64,000 bases of DNA from Lachnospiraceae bacterium (GTDB lineage: Bacteria > Bacillota > Clostridia > Lachnospirales > Lachnospiraceae). How positions within the stretch are numbered: position 1 is the stretch's first letter; each line of letters starts with the position of its first letter. The translations under genes were made by a program, and so were the position numbers. Below the pieces are notes generated by a model. That model was given only the letters and a program-made list of their open reading frames with translations, did no database searches and was not told where the DNA came from. Where the stretch lies: positions 36,798-100,797 of the forward strand of contig JAJQHQ010000025.1 in assembly GCA_021199655.1 (NCBI GenBank), in the 5' to 3' direction. Positions 23,913-33,356 of the stretch are shown here, in pieces.

Positions 23913-25093
23913 TGAAAGTTACAAAAATATTTTCCTGGCCGCTGATGAAGCAGAGCCTGAATGCCAATAAAGTCCTGTTTATCGCCTGCACGCTTGTCCT
24001 GTGCCTGATGACGGTGGTCACAACCTACGCGAATAATCTGCTGGGCGGAACGGAGACCGTGGATTATACGGATGCGCAGACGGATTTCTACAGCCATCTG
24101 TATGTGTTGGCTTCCTACAATGAAATGATGGGAACGGAACTGAGCTATGAGGATTTTGCGGAAGCGGAGGATCAGACTATGTATGAGACAGCCTTTGAGA
24201 TGGCCTCCGCACAGTCCGACGACCTCGACCTTTCCTGCGAGAACTTTGAAACGGCGGCAGAAACTCTGGCCGAATCGGAGGCTGGTCTGGATGCCTATAT
24301 TTCCCAGTTTGAGTATGTTTACGCTCTAGGCTCCGTACAAGGCTGCTTCTCCGGCGATGATCTGGACATCGAGTCTATGATGACCATGATGCTGGAGATG
24401 ATGGGTATCCCTTCCGATATGCTGGAAACGATGAGCGAAATGGACACGACTGCCATGATGAATCAGATGTATTTTACGATCATGAGCCTGCTGCCGCTAA
24501 TTCTGTTTCTTGTATTTGCCGGAAATGCATTGGTGGTCGATCAGGTGGATAAGGGTTCCATGGCTTACATCCTCTCTACCCCGACGAAGCGCAGTGCGGT
24601 GGTCATCACGCAGGCTATTTATATGATTATAATGCCGTTCATCATGGTTGGATGCGCGTTTCTGGTAAAGCTGGCGGCGACACAGGCATTTGCCGGAGAA
24701 GTAGATGTTGCGAGATTTGTCGCACTTTATGGAGGGCTGTATCTGCTGGCGGAGGCAATGGCGGCGATTTGCTATCTGGCAAGCTGCCTGCTTAACCTCA
24801 GCAAGTATGCACTGGCGCTGGGCGGCGGCTTAAATGTCTGGTTTTTCCTCTGCTCTTTGCTTGGCATGTTTGGCTCGGAGAGCATGGTAAGCATGGGCAT
24901 CGGCGTGGAAATGCTTGGAAACTTCAATAAGCTCACCATTGTCGGTCTGTTTGATATCGAAGCACTTGGAACCGTTGGCTCCGGGAGTGTAGACTACGCT
25001 TTTGTACCGAAGCTGGTCGTTCTTGCTTTGATTGCGGTAGCCTGCTATGTGGTGGGTATGATTCGGTTCCAGAAAAAGGATCTGCCGTTATAA
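23912..25093 (+). CDS. ABC-2 type permease
   Basis: A 393-residue membrane protein: TM1 near 25-45, a long Asp/Glu- and Met-rich external loop (about 50-180), then five TM helices (about 190-390). This is the plan of ABC-2 exporters for drugs or lipids. It works with the two ATPases before it, under the divergent TetR repressor. Ligand unknown; antimicrobial or bile-type compound efflux is a usual guess for such loci. Confidence 0.85.
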   Translation: MKVTKIFSWPLMKQSLNANKVLFIACTLVLCLMTVVTTYANNLLGGTETVDYTDAQTDFYSHLYVLASYNEMMGTELSYEDFAEAEDQTMYETAFEMASAQSDDLDLSCENFETAAETLAESEAGLDAYISQFEYVYALGSVQGCFSGDDLDIESMMTMMLEMMGIPSDMLETMSEMDTTAMMNQMYFTIMSLLPLILFLVFAGNALVVDQVDKGSMAYILSTPTKRSAVVITQAIYMIIMPFIMVGCAFLVKLAATQAFAGEVDVARFVALYGGLYLLAEAMAAICYLASCLLNLSKYALALGGGLNVWFFLCSLLGMFGSESMVSMGIGVEMLGNFNKLTIVGLFDIEALGTVGSGSVDYAFVPKLVVLALIAVACYVVGMIRFQKKDLPL

Positions 25094-25152
25094 CGAGCAG
25101 CTGGTTTTCTGCGAGTGAAAGATTTGGAAAACGTCCTGATTAGATAACGGTA

Positions 25153-25396
25153 CCCCGATACGGTGGCTGCAGGTAAAAGCTGGCTTCCGTGCCGGGGTTT
25201 TTATATGCGCAGGGCTGCGTAAGGAGTTTTCCGGCTGACGCCGGACGCATCTCCGCTGCCGCTCCGGTCGTTGCTAAACGCGTGCCACTGGCACGCAGCA
25301 ACCGCGCGAGCGAGCAGGAGTCGACAAGCCGCCTCCTACTCGATCACAGAGCCACGCATGGTAAGACTTGACATGGAATAGAATATACGTTATAAC
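25153..25396 (+). repeat. Terminator-TGCGCA-hairpin-promoter cassette, copy C1 (full length)
   Basis: Contains in order: terminator ACCCCG...CGGGGT plus TTTTTA (about 25152-25204); TGCGCA (25206-25211); hairpin TCCGGC-TGAC-GCCGGA (25230-25245); hairpin GTTGCT/AGCAAC enclosing GCGTGCC-ACT-GGCACGC (25270-25302); and a consensus promoter TTGACA (25368-25373), spacer 17, TATAAC (25391-25396). Both hairpins differ in stem sequence from copy C2 at 21142 yet still pair. The promoter drives the activase gene. Confidence 0.8.
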
Positions 25397-25430
25397 ACGC
25401 CTATAACAAAAGAAGAGAGGAAGTCTTTGA

Positions 25431-28400
25431 GTGGAAAGTACGAACAGAGAACTCCGAATTGGAATTGATGTGGGTTCCACAACAGTGAAAGTGGTTATTA
25501 CGGATGCCGGGACACAGGAGATGTTATACGCACGATATGTGCGGCATAATGCGAGACAGAAAGAGACGGTTGGCAATCTGCTTGCGGAGGCGGAAGTGAA
25601 ATACCCGGATCAGCAGTTTCGGGCGGCAGTATGCGGCTCCGGAGGCCGGACGATTGCCGAAAAGCTGGGAGTCCATTACATACAGGAAGTAGTAGCCAAT
25701 TCTGCAGCGGTCCGGGCGTTGTACCCACAGGTAAAAACAGCTGTTGAACTCGGCGGTCAGGACGCGAAGGTCGTGTTTTTTTACTATGATAAACAAAAAC
25801 AGCAGCTGCAGACCTCTGACATGCGGATGAATGGAAGCTGCGCCGGCGGCACCGGCGCTTTTATTGATGAGGTGGCGGCGCTTCTGAATGTGGAGACAGA
25901 GCAGTTTGAAGCTCTGGCGTCGCAGGGGCAGACTGTCTATGATATCTCCGGTCGCTGCGGCGTGTTCGCAAAGACGGATATTCAGCCGCTGCTTTTATCC
26001 GGGGCGAAGAAGGAGGATATTGCACTTTCCACGTTTCATGCCATTGCAAAACAGACGATTGGCGGTCTGGCGCAGGGGCTGGAGCTTGCGCCGCCTATTA
26101 TTTTCGAGGGAGGGCCGCTGACCTTCAATCCGACATTGATCGAGACCTTTGCAAAGAGGCTCGGTTTAAAAGAAGGAGATATTGTGCGCCCGGAACACCC
26201 GGAAACGATTGTAGCTTATGGGACGGCTATCGCCATAGATCAGATCTTTCCGGAGGATGAGGAAGAAGCGGATACAGTCACTTTGCGTGAACTGGCCAGG
26301 AGACTTGCTGCTCCGGAAAAATCTTCCCGGGAGACAGAGAACAAGACAAAGCCTTTCTTTTGCTCACCAGAAGAAAAGAAGCGGTTTCAGGATAGACATG
26401 CCAGGGAACTGCAGGCGTTATGTACGCCGAAACCGGAAGATGGGGAGCTGCGGGTCTGGCTGGGAATTGATTCCGGCAGTACGACATCAAAGTTTGTTCT
26501 GCTGGATGAGGAAGGCCGGGTAGTTGACCGCTTTTATGCGCCTAACAGGGGAGAAGCCCTGCTGGTGGTGCGGGACGGCCTGCTTGAAATGAAGCAAAAA
26601 TATGATGCGCAGAACATCAGGCTGCATATTCTGGGGCTTGGCACGACAGGATATGGAGAAAACCTGCTGGCGCGGGCTTTTGGCGCGGACTATCATACGG
26701 TCGAGACGGTGGCTCATGCCATGGGCTGTACCCATTATTATCCGGAAACCACCTTCTTGCTGGACATCGGCGGGCAGGACATGAAGGCAATCTGGCTGGA
26801 GGATGGCATTATCACAAATATTATGCTGAACGAAGCCTGCTCGTCAGGGTGCGGCTCCTTTCTGGAAAATTTTGCGTCCGGTCTGCGGATACCGGTGGAT
26901 GAGATTGCGGAGGCGGCTTTTCGTTCTGAATCTCCGGCAAAGCTCGGCAGTCGCTGTACGGTGTTCATGAACAGTACGATTATTACAGAGCAGCGAAATG
27001 GAAAAGGCCCGGATGATATCATGGCCGGACTTTGCCGCTCCGTGATCGAGAATGTTTTTACGAAGGTCATTCGTATTTCTGATACAGCCCAGTTGGGGAA
27101 TCATGTGGTTGTGCAGGGCGGCACGTTTCGCAATCAGGCGGTGCTGCGCGCTCTGGAGGAATACCTCGGCATTGAGGTAAAACTGGCTCCTTATCCGGGA
27201 GAGATGGGAGCCATCGGCGCGGCTCTGGAAGTGAAACGTCAGATAACAGAAGCGGGTTATCCGGACGGAAAAGAATCCTCTTTTATAGGATTTGACGCTC
27301 TTGAGAAGTTTTCCTATGAGACGCGCAGCGGCGTACAGTGCACCGGATGCGGAAACCGGTGCAGCCGCACGATCGTCACCTTTTCTACCGGGAAGAACTG
27401 GGTGTCCGGAAACCGATGTGAGAAAGGGGCGGTGGTTGAAGAAAAAGATGTGACCGCAGGATGTGGACAACAGAGTAAAGCAGATTATATAAAATCCACG
27501 AAGGAACACAAGGCAGCGCCAGAGAAATCAACAGGGAAGCCAACAGAAAAACAAACAGAGAAACCTGCAGATCTGTTCAGAGAGCGTGAAACCCTGCTTT
27601 TTGCAGATTATCCGTACCATCAGGCGGCTCCGGATAAGGGAGAAGTGATCGGTCTGCCCAGGGTTCTGGAATTCTGGGACAGTATGCCGTTCTGGAGTAC
27701 CTTTTTCCGGGCACTCGGTTATCAGACGATGTTTTCCCACAAAAGCTCGCGGAAGCTTTATGAGCAGGGGCTACAGTACGTAGCGTCGGATACGGTCTGT
27801 TTTCCGGCAAAGCTGGTGCATGGGCATGTCATGGATCTGGCCGGGATGGGCGTCGACCGTATCTTTTTCCCTTATGTGATGCACATGCCTCCGGAGGGAG
27901 TGGACAAGCTCAGCCCATATGTCTGCTCTGTTCTGCAGGGATACCCGATGGTCGTGCGCAATTCGCAGAATCCGGAGAAAGAGGGAAAAGTCGTATTTGA
28001 TACGCCGGTGTTTCACTGGTTTGAGGAGAAAGACCGGAAAAAGCAGATCTGCAGTTATGCAGTAGAGACGCTGGGTGTGACGAAAGCGGAAGCGGCGTCG
28101 GCCTTTGCGGACGGGGAGCAGGCACTGCTGTCTTTCCGGGAAACGCTGACGCGGCGGGGCAGTGAGATCATCCGACAGGCACATGAATCCGGTACATATG
28201 CGGTGGTATTGGCCGGTCGGCCTTATCACACGGATCCTTTTATCTGCCACGATCTGTCCCGGCGTTTCACCGAGCGCGGCGTTTCCGTACTGACGGTGGA
28301 CAGTCTGCCCGATCTTAGTAAGCAGGATCTGAAAAATACCAGAATCGAGATTACCAACGACTTTCACACGCGGATGCTGGAGGGCGCGATGGCAGCGGCA

Positions 28401-29969
28401 GCAGATCCGGCGCTTGAATATGTGCAGATCGTCAGCTTTGGCTGCGGACATGATGCAATCCTGTCCGATGAGATCACCCGGATTCTGGCGGAGTGCGGCA
28501 ATAAATCTCCGCTGATCCTCAAGGTGGACGAGAGCGACGCAACAGGTTCCCTCGGTATCCGTATTCAGTCCTTCCTGGAGACGATAGCGATCAAGCGCAG
28601 AAAGGAGTGTATCCGGGAACACATGGAACATCCGGAAACGCTTTCTACTTTGTTGCAGACTGTCAGTCATGCAGAGAATTCCGCACGTATGGCTGGCACT
28701 TTTCAGGGAAAACTATCAGAGCCGAGTCCCGCGAAATTCCGTAAGGATGACCGGAAACGACGCACGATTCTGGTGCCGAATATTTCCAAAGAGGTATCCA
28801 TGCTGCTCTCCGCCATTATGGAAAAGGAAAACTACACCGTGAAAACGCTTCCCATCGGCGGACCGGAGCAGATTGCCCTGGGAAAGAAGTATGTCCATAA
28901 TGATATCTGTTTTCCGTGTCAGATGGTGATCGGGGAACTCATCAGTGAATTGCAGAGAGGAAATTACCGGCAGGACGAGGTGGCTGTGGCCATGGTAAAA
29001 TTCCAGTGTGACTGCCGGATGTCGCATTATGCGGGGCTGTTGCGGAAAGGTCTCGATCGGGCCGGTTTTACCGAGGTTCCCATCGTAACTACCGATGCCA
29101 ATGACACGAAGGATATGCACCCGGGTGTAATGATCCTTGGAATCTCTGCCATCTGGGAGGCGGTATGGACTTTTATGATGCTGGATATTCTTACGGACAT
29201 CTGCCGGAAAATCCGTCCTTACGAACTGCATCCCGGGGAGACAGACGAGGTTTATAATGACTGCGTGAATCAGCTGGCCGAAGGCATTCGCAAAGGCGTG
29301 AAAAACGCCAGAAGGGTCTTTAAGACCTGCATTGACCGGATGGGACAGATTCTCTATGACCGGAGCCATTTGAAACCGAAGGTGTTTGTCACCGGAGAAT
29401 TGCTGGTGACCTATCATCCCGGCTCTAATTTTAATATTGAACGGTATCTGGAAGCCAACGGCATGGAAACGGCATTCCCCCGGATTACCGATCAGCTGCG
29501 GAAGGATTTCCGGGCTACAGAATGTGAGATCAAAGACTACCACGCCAGCATTCCGCCTTATCCGCAGCTGGTGGAGGGACTGTTTGATTATGTCCAGAAG
29601 CAGCTGGAAAAGGTTGCCGTCCGCCATAAACTGTACGAATGTGCAAAAAAGCCGAAAGAACTGTACCAGGAAGTCAGCAGCATCATCCCCGAGACCTTAA
29701 GCTGCGGGGAGGGCTGGCTGATGGCGGCGGAGATTGCGCATAACGCAAAAGAGGGAGTAAAGTCGTTTATCATCCTGCAGCCCTTCGGCTGTCTCCCAAA
29801 CCATGTCTGCGGGCGCGGGGTCATCAAACGATTGAAAGAGGAATATCCGGATATTTCGATTCTGCCGCTCGACCTCGATCCCGACACCAGCTATGCGAAT
29901 GTGGAAAACCGGCTGCAGATGCTGATCATGAACCACGGTCCGGAAGAACCGGACAGAAAGGTTTCCTGA
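25431..29969 (+). CDS. 2-hydroxyacyl-CoA dehydratase activase fusion (BadF/HgdC family)
   Basis: A 1512-residue fusion. Order: ASKHA/BcrAD ATPase domain 1 (about 8-270, GIDVGSTTVK, Cys137 in SCAGGTG and Cys176 in CGVF); ATPase domain 2 (about 340-600, GIDSGSTTSK, ACSSGCGSF and CTVFMN); a cysteine cluster CTGCGNRC near 648-655; a DUF2229 region (about 740-970); and an HgdB-like region (about 1140-1490). HgdC-type activases use ATP and a [4Fe-4S] cluster between two subunits to inject one electron into radical 2-hydroxyacyl-CoA dehydratases. Here two activase domains in one chain could form the cluster within one protein. GTG start with GAGAGGAAG upstream. The proper dehydratase is not in this window. 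Similar giant proteins are widespread in anaerobes with unknown substrate. Confidence 0.88.
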   Translation: MESTNRELRIGIDVGSTTVKVVITDAGTQEMLYARYVRHNARQKETVGNLLAEAEVKYPDQQFRAAVCGSGGRTIAEKLGVHYIQEVVANSAAVRALYPQVKTAVELGGQDAKVVFFYYDKQKQQLQTSDMRMNGSCAGGTGAFIDEVAALLNVETEQFEALASQGQTVYDISGRCGVFAKTDIQPLLLSGAKKEDIALSTFHAIAKQTIGGLAQGLELAPPIIFEGGPLTFNPTLIETFAKRLGLKEGDIVRPEHPETIVAYGTAIAIDQIFPEDEEEADTVTLRELARRLAAPEKSSRETENKTKPFFCSPEEKKRFQDRHARELQALCTPKPEDGELRVWLGIDSGSTTSKFVLLDEEGRVVDRFYAPNRGEALLVVRDGLLEMKQKYDAQNIRLHILGLGTTGYGENLLARAFGADYHTVETVAHAMGCTHYYPETTFLLDIGGQDMKAIWLEDGIITNIMLNEACSSGCGSFLENFASGLRIPVDEIAEAAFRSESPAKLGSRCTVFMNSTIITEQRNGKGPDDIMAGLCRSVIENVFTKVIRISDTAQLGNHVVVQGGTFRNQAVLRALEEYLGIEVKLAPYPGEMGAIGAALEVKRQITEAGYPDGKESSFIGFDALEKFSYETRSGVQCTGCGNRCSRTIVTFSTGKNWVSGNRCEKGAVVEEKDVTAGCGQQSKADYIKSTKEHKAAPEKSTGKPTEKQTEKPADLFRERETLLFADYPYHQAAPDKGEVIGLPRVLEFWDSMPFWSTFFRALGYQTMFSHKSSRKLYEQGLQYVASDTVCFPAKLVHGHVMDLAGMGVDRIFFPYVMHMPPEGVDKLSPYVCSVLQGYPMVVRNSQNPEKEGKVVFDTPVFHWFEEKDRKKQICSYAVETLGVTKAEAASAFADGEQALLSFRETLTRRGSEIIRQAHESGTYAVVLAGRPYHTDPFICHDLSRRFTERGVSVLTVDSLPDLSKQDLKNTRIEITNDFHTRMLEGAMAAAADPALEYVQIVSFGCGHDAILSDEITRILAECGNKSPLILKVDESDATGSLGIRIQSFLETIAIKRRKECIREHMEHPETLSTLLQTVSHAENSARMAGTFQGKLSEPSPAKFRKDDRKRRTILVPNISKEVSMLLSAIMEKENYTVKTLPIGGPEQIALGKKYVHNDICFPCQMVIGELISELQRGNYRQDEVAVAMVKFQCDCRMSHYAGLLRKGLDRAGFTEVPIVTTDANDTKDMHPGVMILGISAIWEAVWTFMMLDILTDICRKIRPYELHPGETDEVYNDCVNQLAEGIRKGVKNARRVFKTCIDRMGQILYDRSHLKPKVFVTGELLVTYHPGSNFNIERYLEANGMETAFPRITDQLRKDFRATECEIKDYHASIPPYPQLVEGLFDYVQKQLEKVAVRHKLYECAKKPKELYQEVSSIIPETLSCGEGWLMAAEIAHNAKEGVKSFIILQPFGCLPNHVCGRGVIKRLKEEYPDISILPLDLDPDTSYANVENRLQMLIMNHGPEEPDRKVS

Positions 29970-30794
29970 ATGGTAAAAAAGAGAATCGCGATAATTACAG
30001 GGGCGTCGAGCGGCCTGGGGAGAGAATTTGTCAGGCAGCTGGATAAAAAAATGGAAACGCTTCGGGAGAAAAGCGCAGGGACAGAAAACCTGAATGATAT
30101 TCTGGATGAAATGTGGGTCATTGCCCGCAGGGAAGAACGGTTGCTTGAACTGCGCAGCCAGATCAGCACGACTCTGCGGGTGATTCCGCTTGACCTGACA
30201 CAGAAGGAATCGTTTCAGACAATCCGCGCCCTGCTTAAAGAAGAACAGCCGGATGTGCAGTATCTCATTAATGCGGCCGGATTTGGAAAAATCGGCTCAT
30301 GGAAAGATATCTCCATAGAAGACTGCGATGATATGATCAATCTGAACTGCCGGGCGGCGGTGGATATGACACAGTTGGCGCTTCCTTTTATGAGCAGGGG
30401 AGCAAATGTGCTGGAAATCTGCTCAACCGCAGGTTTCCAGCCTTTTCCATATCTGAACGTTTATTCTGCGTCCAAGGCTTTCCTTTACCGTTACAGCCGC
30501 GCCCTACGCGTGGAACTGCTTGGAGCGGGTATCCATGTGACGGCGGTCTGTCCGTACTGGGTGAAGGATACGGAATTTATCAGCACAGCCCAAAATACAG
30601 AAAACAGCACGTATATCCGGCATTTCCCGCTTGCGTCCTGTGAAAAGAACGTCGTTCGTCACGCTCTGATCGACGCAGAACTGGGGTTGCCTGTGTCCAC
30701 GCCAGGACTGGTTTGTACGGTTCACCGAATTGCGACAAAATTTATTCCGAGTGAAATCATGATGGGAATCTGGGCGTTGCTTCGCAGGATATAA
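29970..30794 (+). CDS. Short-chain dehydrogenase/reductase
   Basis: A 274-residue SDR. Cofactor motif TGASSGLG (about 10-17), NAAGFG near 97, catalytic Tyr and Lys in YSASK (about 168-172). The start codon follows the activase stop codon without a gap, so it is translationally coupled to it. An NAD(P)H-dependent ketone or alcohol step linked to hydroxyacyl metabolism would fit, but the substrate is unknown. It has an unusually long, Arg/Glu-rich stretch between the cofactor loop and the next strand (about 25-60). Confidence 0.88.
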   Translation: MVKKRIAIITGASSGLGREFVRQLDKKMETLREKSAGTENLNDILDEMWVIARREERLLELRSQISTTLRVIPLDLTQKESFQTIRALLKEEQPDVQYLINAAGFGKIGSWKDISIEDCDDMINLNCRAAVDMTQLALPFMSRGANVLEICSTAGFQPFPYLNVYSASKAFLYRYSRALRVELLGAGIHVTAVCPYWVKDTEFISTAQNTENSTYIRHFPLASCEKNVVRHALIDAELGLPVSTPGLVCTVHRIATKFIPSEIMMGIWALLRRI

Positions 30795-30823
30795 AATGAT
30801 TGACGCAGAGATAAAAAGCAGAA

Positions 30824-30851
30824 CAGGCCGGATATTTACATATCCGGCCTG
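30824..30851. terminator. Hairpin after the SDR gene
   Basis: Perfect stem CAGGCCGGATA (30824-30834) / TATCCGGCCTG (30841-30851). The stem is identical to the terminator at 18662-18689 but the loop differs (TTTACA). There is no T run to the right, so termination here is less certain. Confidence 0.5.
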
Positions 30852-30966
30852 ATAATCGTTTGCGTCTGACGGTTCACGTTTCTGCTTGTGATTCCGTTCC
30901 ATTTTGTGTTGGATGAATAGTATTTCCATATAGGCAAGCGTAATTACACAAACATGAAAATAATGC

Positions 30967-30995
30967 TTGCATTCTATGTCAACGTGTGTTATTAT
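30967..30995 (+). promoter_or_regulatory. Promoter of the metal-chelate importer operon, with possible DtxR-type site
   Basis: -35 TTGCAT (30967-30972), spacer 17, -10 TATTAT (30990-30995). Just downstream, TTAGACATAACTAA (about 31006-31019) is a partial palindrome (TTAG...CTAA) that resembles DtxR/IdeR sites. The operator reading is weak. Confidence 0.5.
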
Positions 30996-31051
30996 CCTAA
31001 CGAAAATTAGACATAACTAATAAAAGATTTACGGAACTTACCGGATAGCAG

Positions 31052-31136
31052 TCCACTATACTCTATAGTGGATGTTTTTTTGTTTATGCGCAGTGCTGCT
31101 GTTTTTAACCAATCAGAACAGCCTGCTGTTCTTTTT
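31052..31136 (+). promoter_or_regulatory. Importer leader with two terminator-like hairpins
   Basis: Hairpin 1: TCCACTATA (31052-31060) / TATAGTGGA (31064-31072) then seven T after TG. TGCGCA follows at 31087-31092. Hairpin 2: GAACAG (31116-31121) / CTGTTC (31126-31131) then TTTTT and the ribosome site. AACAGC at 31117-31122 could pair instead with GCTGTT at 31098-31103, so alternative folds are possible. Confidence 0.45.
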
Positions 31137-31147
31137 CGGAGGTTTAC

Positions 31148-32206
31148 ATGAAACAGGGATTTTTGAAAGAACACCGGAGTACAGTGCTGCTTGGACTGGC
31201 ACTGATTTTACTATCTTTTTTCTCGCTCTTTGTCGGCGTGATTGATGTGAATCTGGCAGGTCTGGCCGCGGGGGATTCCGAGCAGTGGCTGATTTTTATG
31301 GCGTCGAGACTGCCGAGGCTGCTGGCCATTTTATGTACGGGTATGGGCATGAGTGTGGCTGGGCTGATTATGCAGCAGCTTTGCATGAATAAGTTTGTCT
31401 CGCCGACGACCGGCGCGACGATCTCATCCGCGGAGCTGGGGATTTTACTGGCCCTGTTGTTTATGCCGAATTCGACAATCTGGAGCCGGGCGCTGTTCTC
31501 GTTTACGACCGCGATTCTTGGCACCTGGGTTTTTGTCTGGTTTATCCAGCGGATTCAGTTTAAGGACGTAGTGATGGTGCCGCTGGTGGGCATTATGTTT
31601 GGCAACGTGATTACGGGCATCACAAACTATTTTGCCTATCGCTATGAGATGACGCAGGCACTTTCCACCTGGACGGTCGGGCATTTTTCGATGATTATCC
31701 GCGGGCGCTATGAGCTGGTGTATCTGGTGGTGCCGATGCTGATTCTGGCTTTCATATTCGCGAATCATTTTAACATTGTCGGTATGGGAAAGGATTTTTC
31801 CAATAATCTGGGAGTCCACTACAACCTGGTGCTGTTTGGCGGACTGACCATTGCCGCGCTGATCACGGCGAGCGTGGTGGTAGTGGTTGGCTCCATTTCT
31901 TATATCGGCCTGATTGTGCCGAACCTGGTGGCAATGTTCAAGGGCGATAAAATTCGGGGGACTCTGCCGGATATCGCGCTTTTTGGGGCAATCTTCGTGC
32001 TGGTATGCGATATGATCGGGCGGGTGGTGATTGCGCCCTATGAGCTGCCGATCGAACTGATCATCGGTATTCTTGGCAGCATCCTGTTTATCGGGCTTTT
32101 GATGTACCGCCTGAGGCATGGGCGGAAAGCGGTCAATGTCGGGGAAGTTCTCAGAAAACATTTTGACGTGCAGAAAAAGGCAGAGGAAGGAGGAGCTGAG
32201 AAATGA
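31148..32206 (+). CDS. FecCD-type ABC permease 1
   Basis: A 352-residue iron-chelate/tetrapyrrole permease with about nine to ten TM helices and the family pattern near residues 55-95 (ASRLPRLLAILCTGMGMSV...QQLCMNKFVSPTTGA). It starts with CGGAGG upstream and ends in an ATGA overlap with the second permease. In this family a pair of different permeases forms the channel (CeuBC/FatDC type). Confidence 0.9.
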   Translation: MKQGFLKEHRSTVLLGLALILLSFFSLFVGVIDVNLAGLAAGDSEQWLIFMASRLPRLLAILCTGMGMSVAGLIMQQLCMNKFVSPTTGATISSAELGILLALLFMPNSTIWSRALFSFTTAILGTWVFVWFIQRIQFKDVVMVPLVGIMFGNVITGITNYFAYRYEMTQALSTWTVGHFSMIIRGRYELVYLVVPMLILAFIFANHFNIVGMGKDFSNNLGVHYNLVLFGGLTIAALITASVVVVVGSISYIGLIVPNLVAMFKGDKIRGTLPDIALFGAIFVLVCDMIGRVVIAPYELPIELIIGILGSILFIGLLMYRLRHGRKAVNVGEVLRKHFDVQKKAEEGGAEK

Positions 32207-33174
32207 AAGGGAATGTTTCGAACCTCCGGAAGCTAGCCATCCTGGGCATACTTGTCATTCTGGCAGCGATTCTTTACATGACGATTGGTGTGAAATTTGC
32301 CAATCCGAAGCTGTTTCACTACTCTATGAAAATTCGCACGCCAAAGCTGGCCGCGATGCTGATTACCGCATTTGCCATTGGCAGCGCGTCAATCGTGTTT
32401 CAGTCGATTATCAACAACACGATTGTGACACCGTGTCTGCTGGGAATGAATTCGCTGTATACATTGATTCATACGGCGGTGGTTTTTGTCTTTGGTACAA
32501 CCAGCTTTATCATGACGAAATCGAATCTGGCATTTGGCATTGACCTGGTGCTGATGGGAATCACGGCGACGATTATCTACAGCTATCTGTTTAAAAAGAC
32601 CGGACACAATGTTCTTTATGTCCTGCTGGTCGGCACGGTGCTGAGTTCTTTTTTCTCCAGTATTCAGTCCACGCTGACGCGTGTCATGGATCCGAATGAG
32701 TATGACACCCTGCTGGCAACGCTGGTCGCGAGCTTTAACAATATCAATACCGAGATTATTGTTTTTTCTGTGCTTGTACTTGCAGCGCTGGCATTTCTTT
32801 TCCGAAAGGAACTGGCCTTGCTGGATGTGATTACGCTTGGGAAAAATCAGGCGATCAATCTGGGTGTTGATTATGACAGATGTATCCGCAGGCTTCTGCT
32901 GTGCGTGACGCTCTACATCGCAGTGGCGACGGCAATGGTCGGGCCGATTTCTTTTCTTGGATTGATTATTGCGAATCTGTCGCGGCAGCTTTTAAAGACC
33001 TACCGCCATTCGGAGCTGATCATCGGTTCCACCCTGTTTGGCATGCTGGTGCTGGTCGCGGGACAGCTGGTTGTGGAGCGGGTGTTTGTGTACTCTGTGC
33101 CGGTCAGCGTGTTTATTACTCTGTGGGGCGGGATTTATTTTTTGTATTTGATACTGAGAAATTCGAGAAGATAA
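32203..33174 (+). CDS. FecCD-type ABC permease 2
   Basis: A 323-residue partner permease with the same fold (RTPKLAAMLITAFAIGSASIVFQ...NTIVTPCLLGMNSLY near 45-90). It overlaps the first permease by four bases and is followed by a small hairpin and the ATPase gene. Together they resemble the YclN/YclO or CeuB/CeuC pair. Confidence 0.9.
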   Translation: MKGNVSNLRKLAILGILVILAAILYMTIGVKFANPKLFHYSMKIRTPKLAAMLITAFAIGSASIVFQSIINNTIVTPCLLGMNSLYTLIHTAVVFVFGTTSFIMTKSNLAFGIDLVLMGITATIIYSYLFKKTGHNVLYVLLVGTVLSSFFSSIQSTLTRVMDPNEYDTLLATLVASFNNINTEIIVFSVLVLAALAFLFRKELALLDVITLGKNQAINLGVDYDRCIRRLLLCVTLYIAVATAMVGPISFLGLIIANLSRQLLKTYRHSELIIGSTLFGMLVLVAGQLVVERVFVYSVPVSVFITLWGGIYFLYLILRNSRR

Positions 33175-33212
33175 TAGTAATGCAGGAGCCTGGTATGTCC
33201 ACAATCTCTGAT

Positions 33213-33237
33213 TGCGGGTGTGGGCATCCCGCATTTT
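33213..33237 (+). terminator. Weak terminator-like hairpin
   Basis: Stem TGCGGG (33213-33218) / CCCGCA (33228-33233) then TTTT. It lies between permease 2 and the ATPase gene and may lower ATPase expression. Confidence 0.45.
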
Positions 33238-33356
33238 AGGTGAGATTTTCATCGCCGAAGCGCATCGAAGATGCTGGCGAAATCGGAGAATCAGGATGCA
33301 GGCAAAGCAGGTATATTTTTTGCGTACTCTTGTGCATAAAAAGAAAGGAGCAGATA

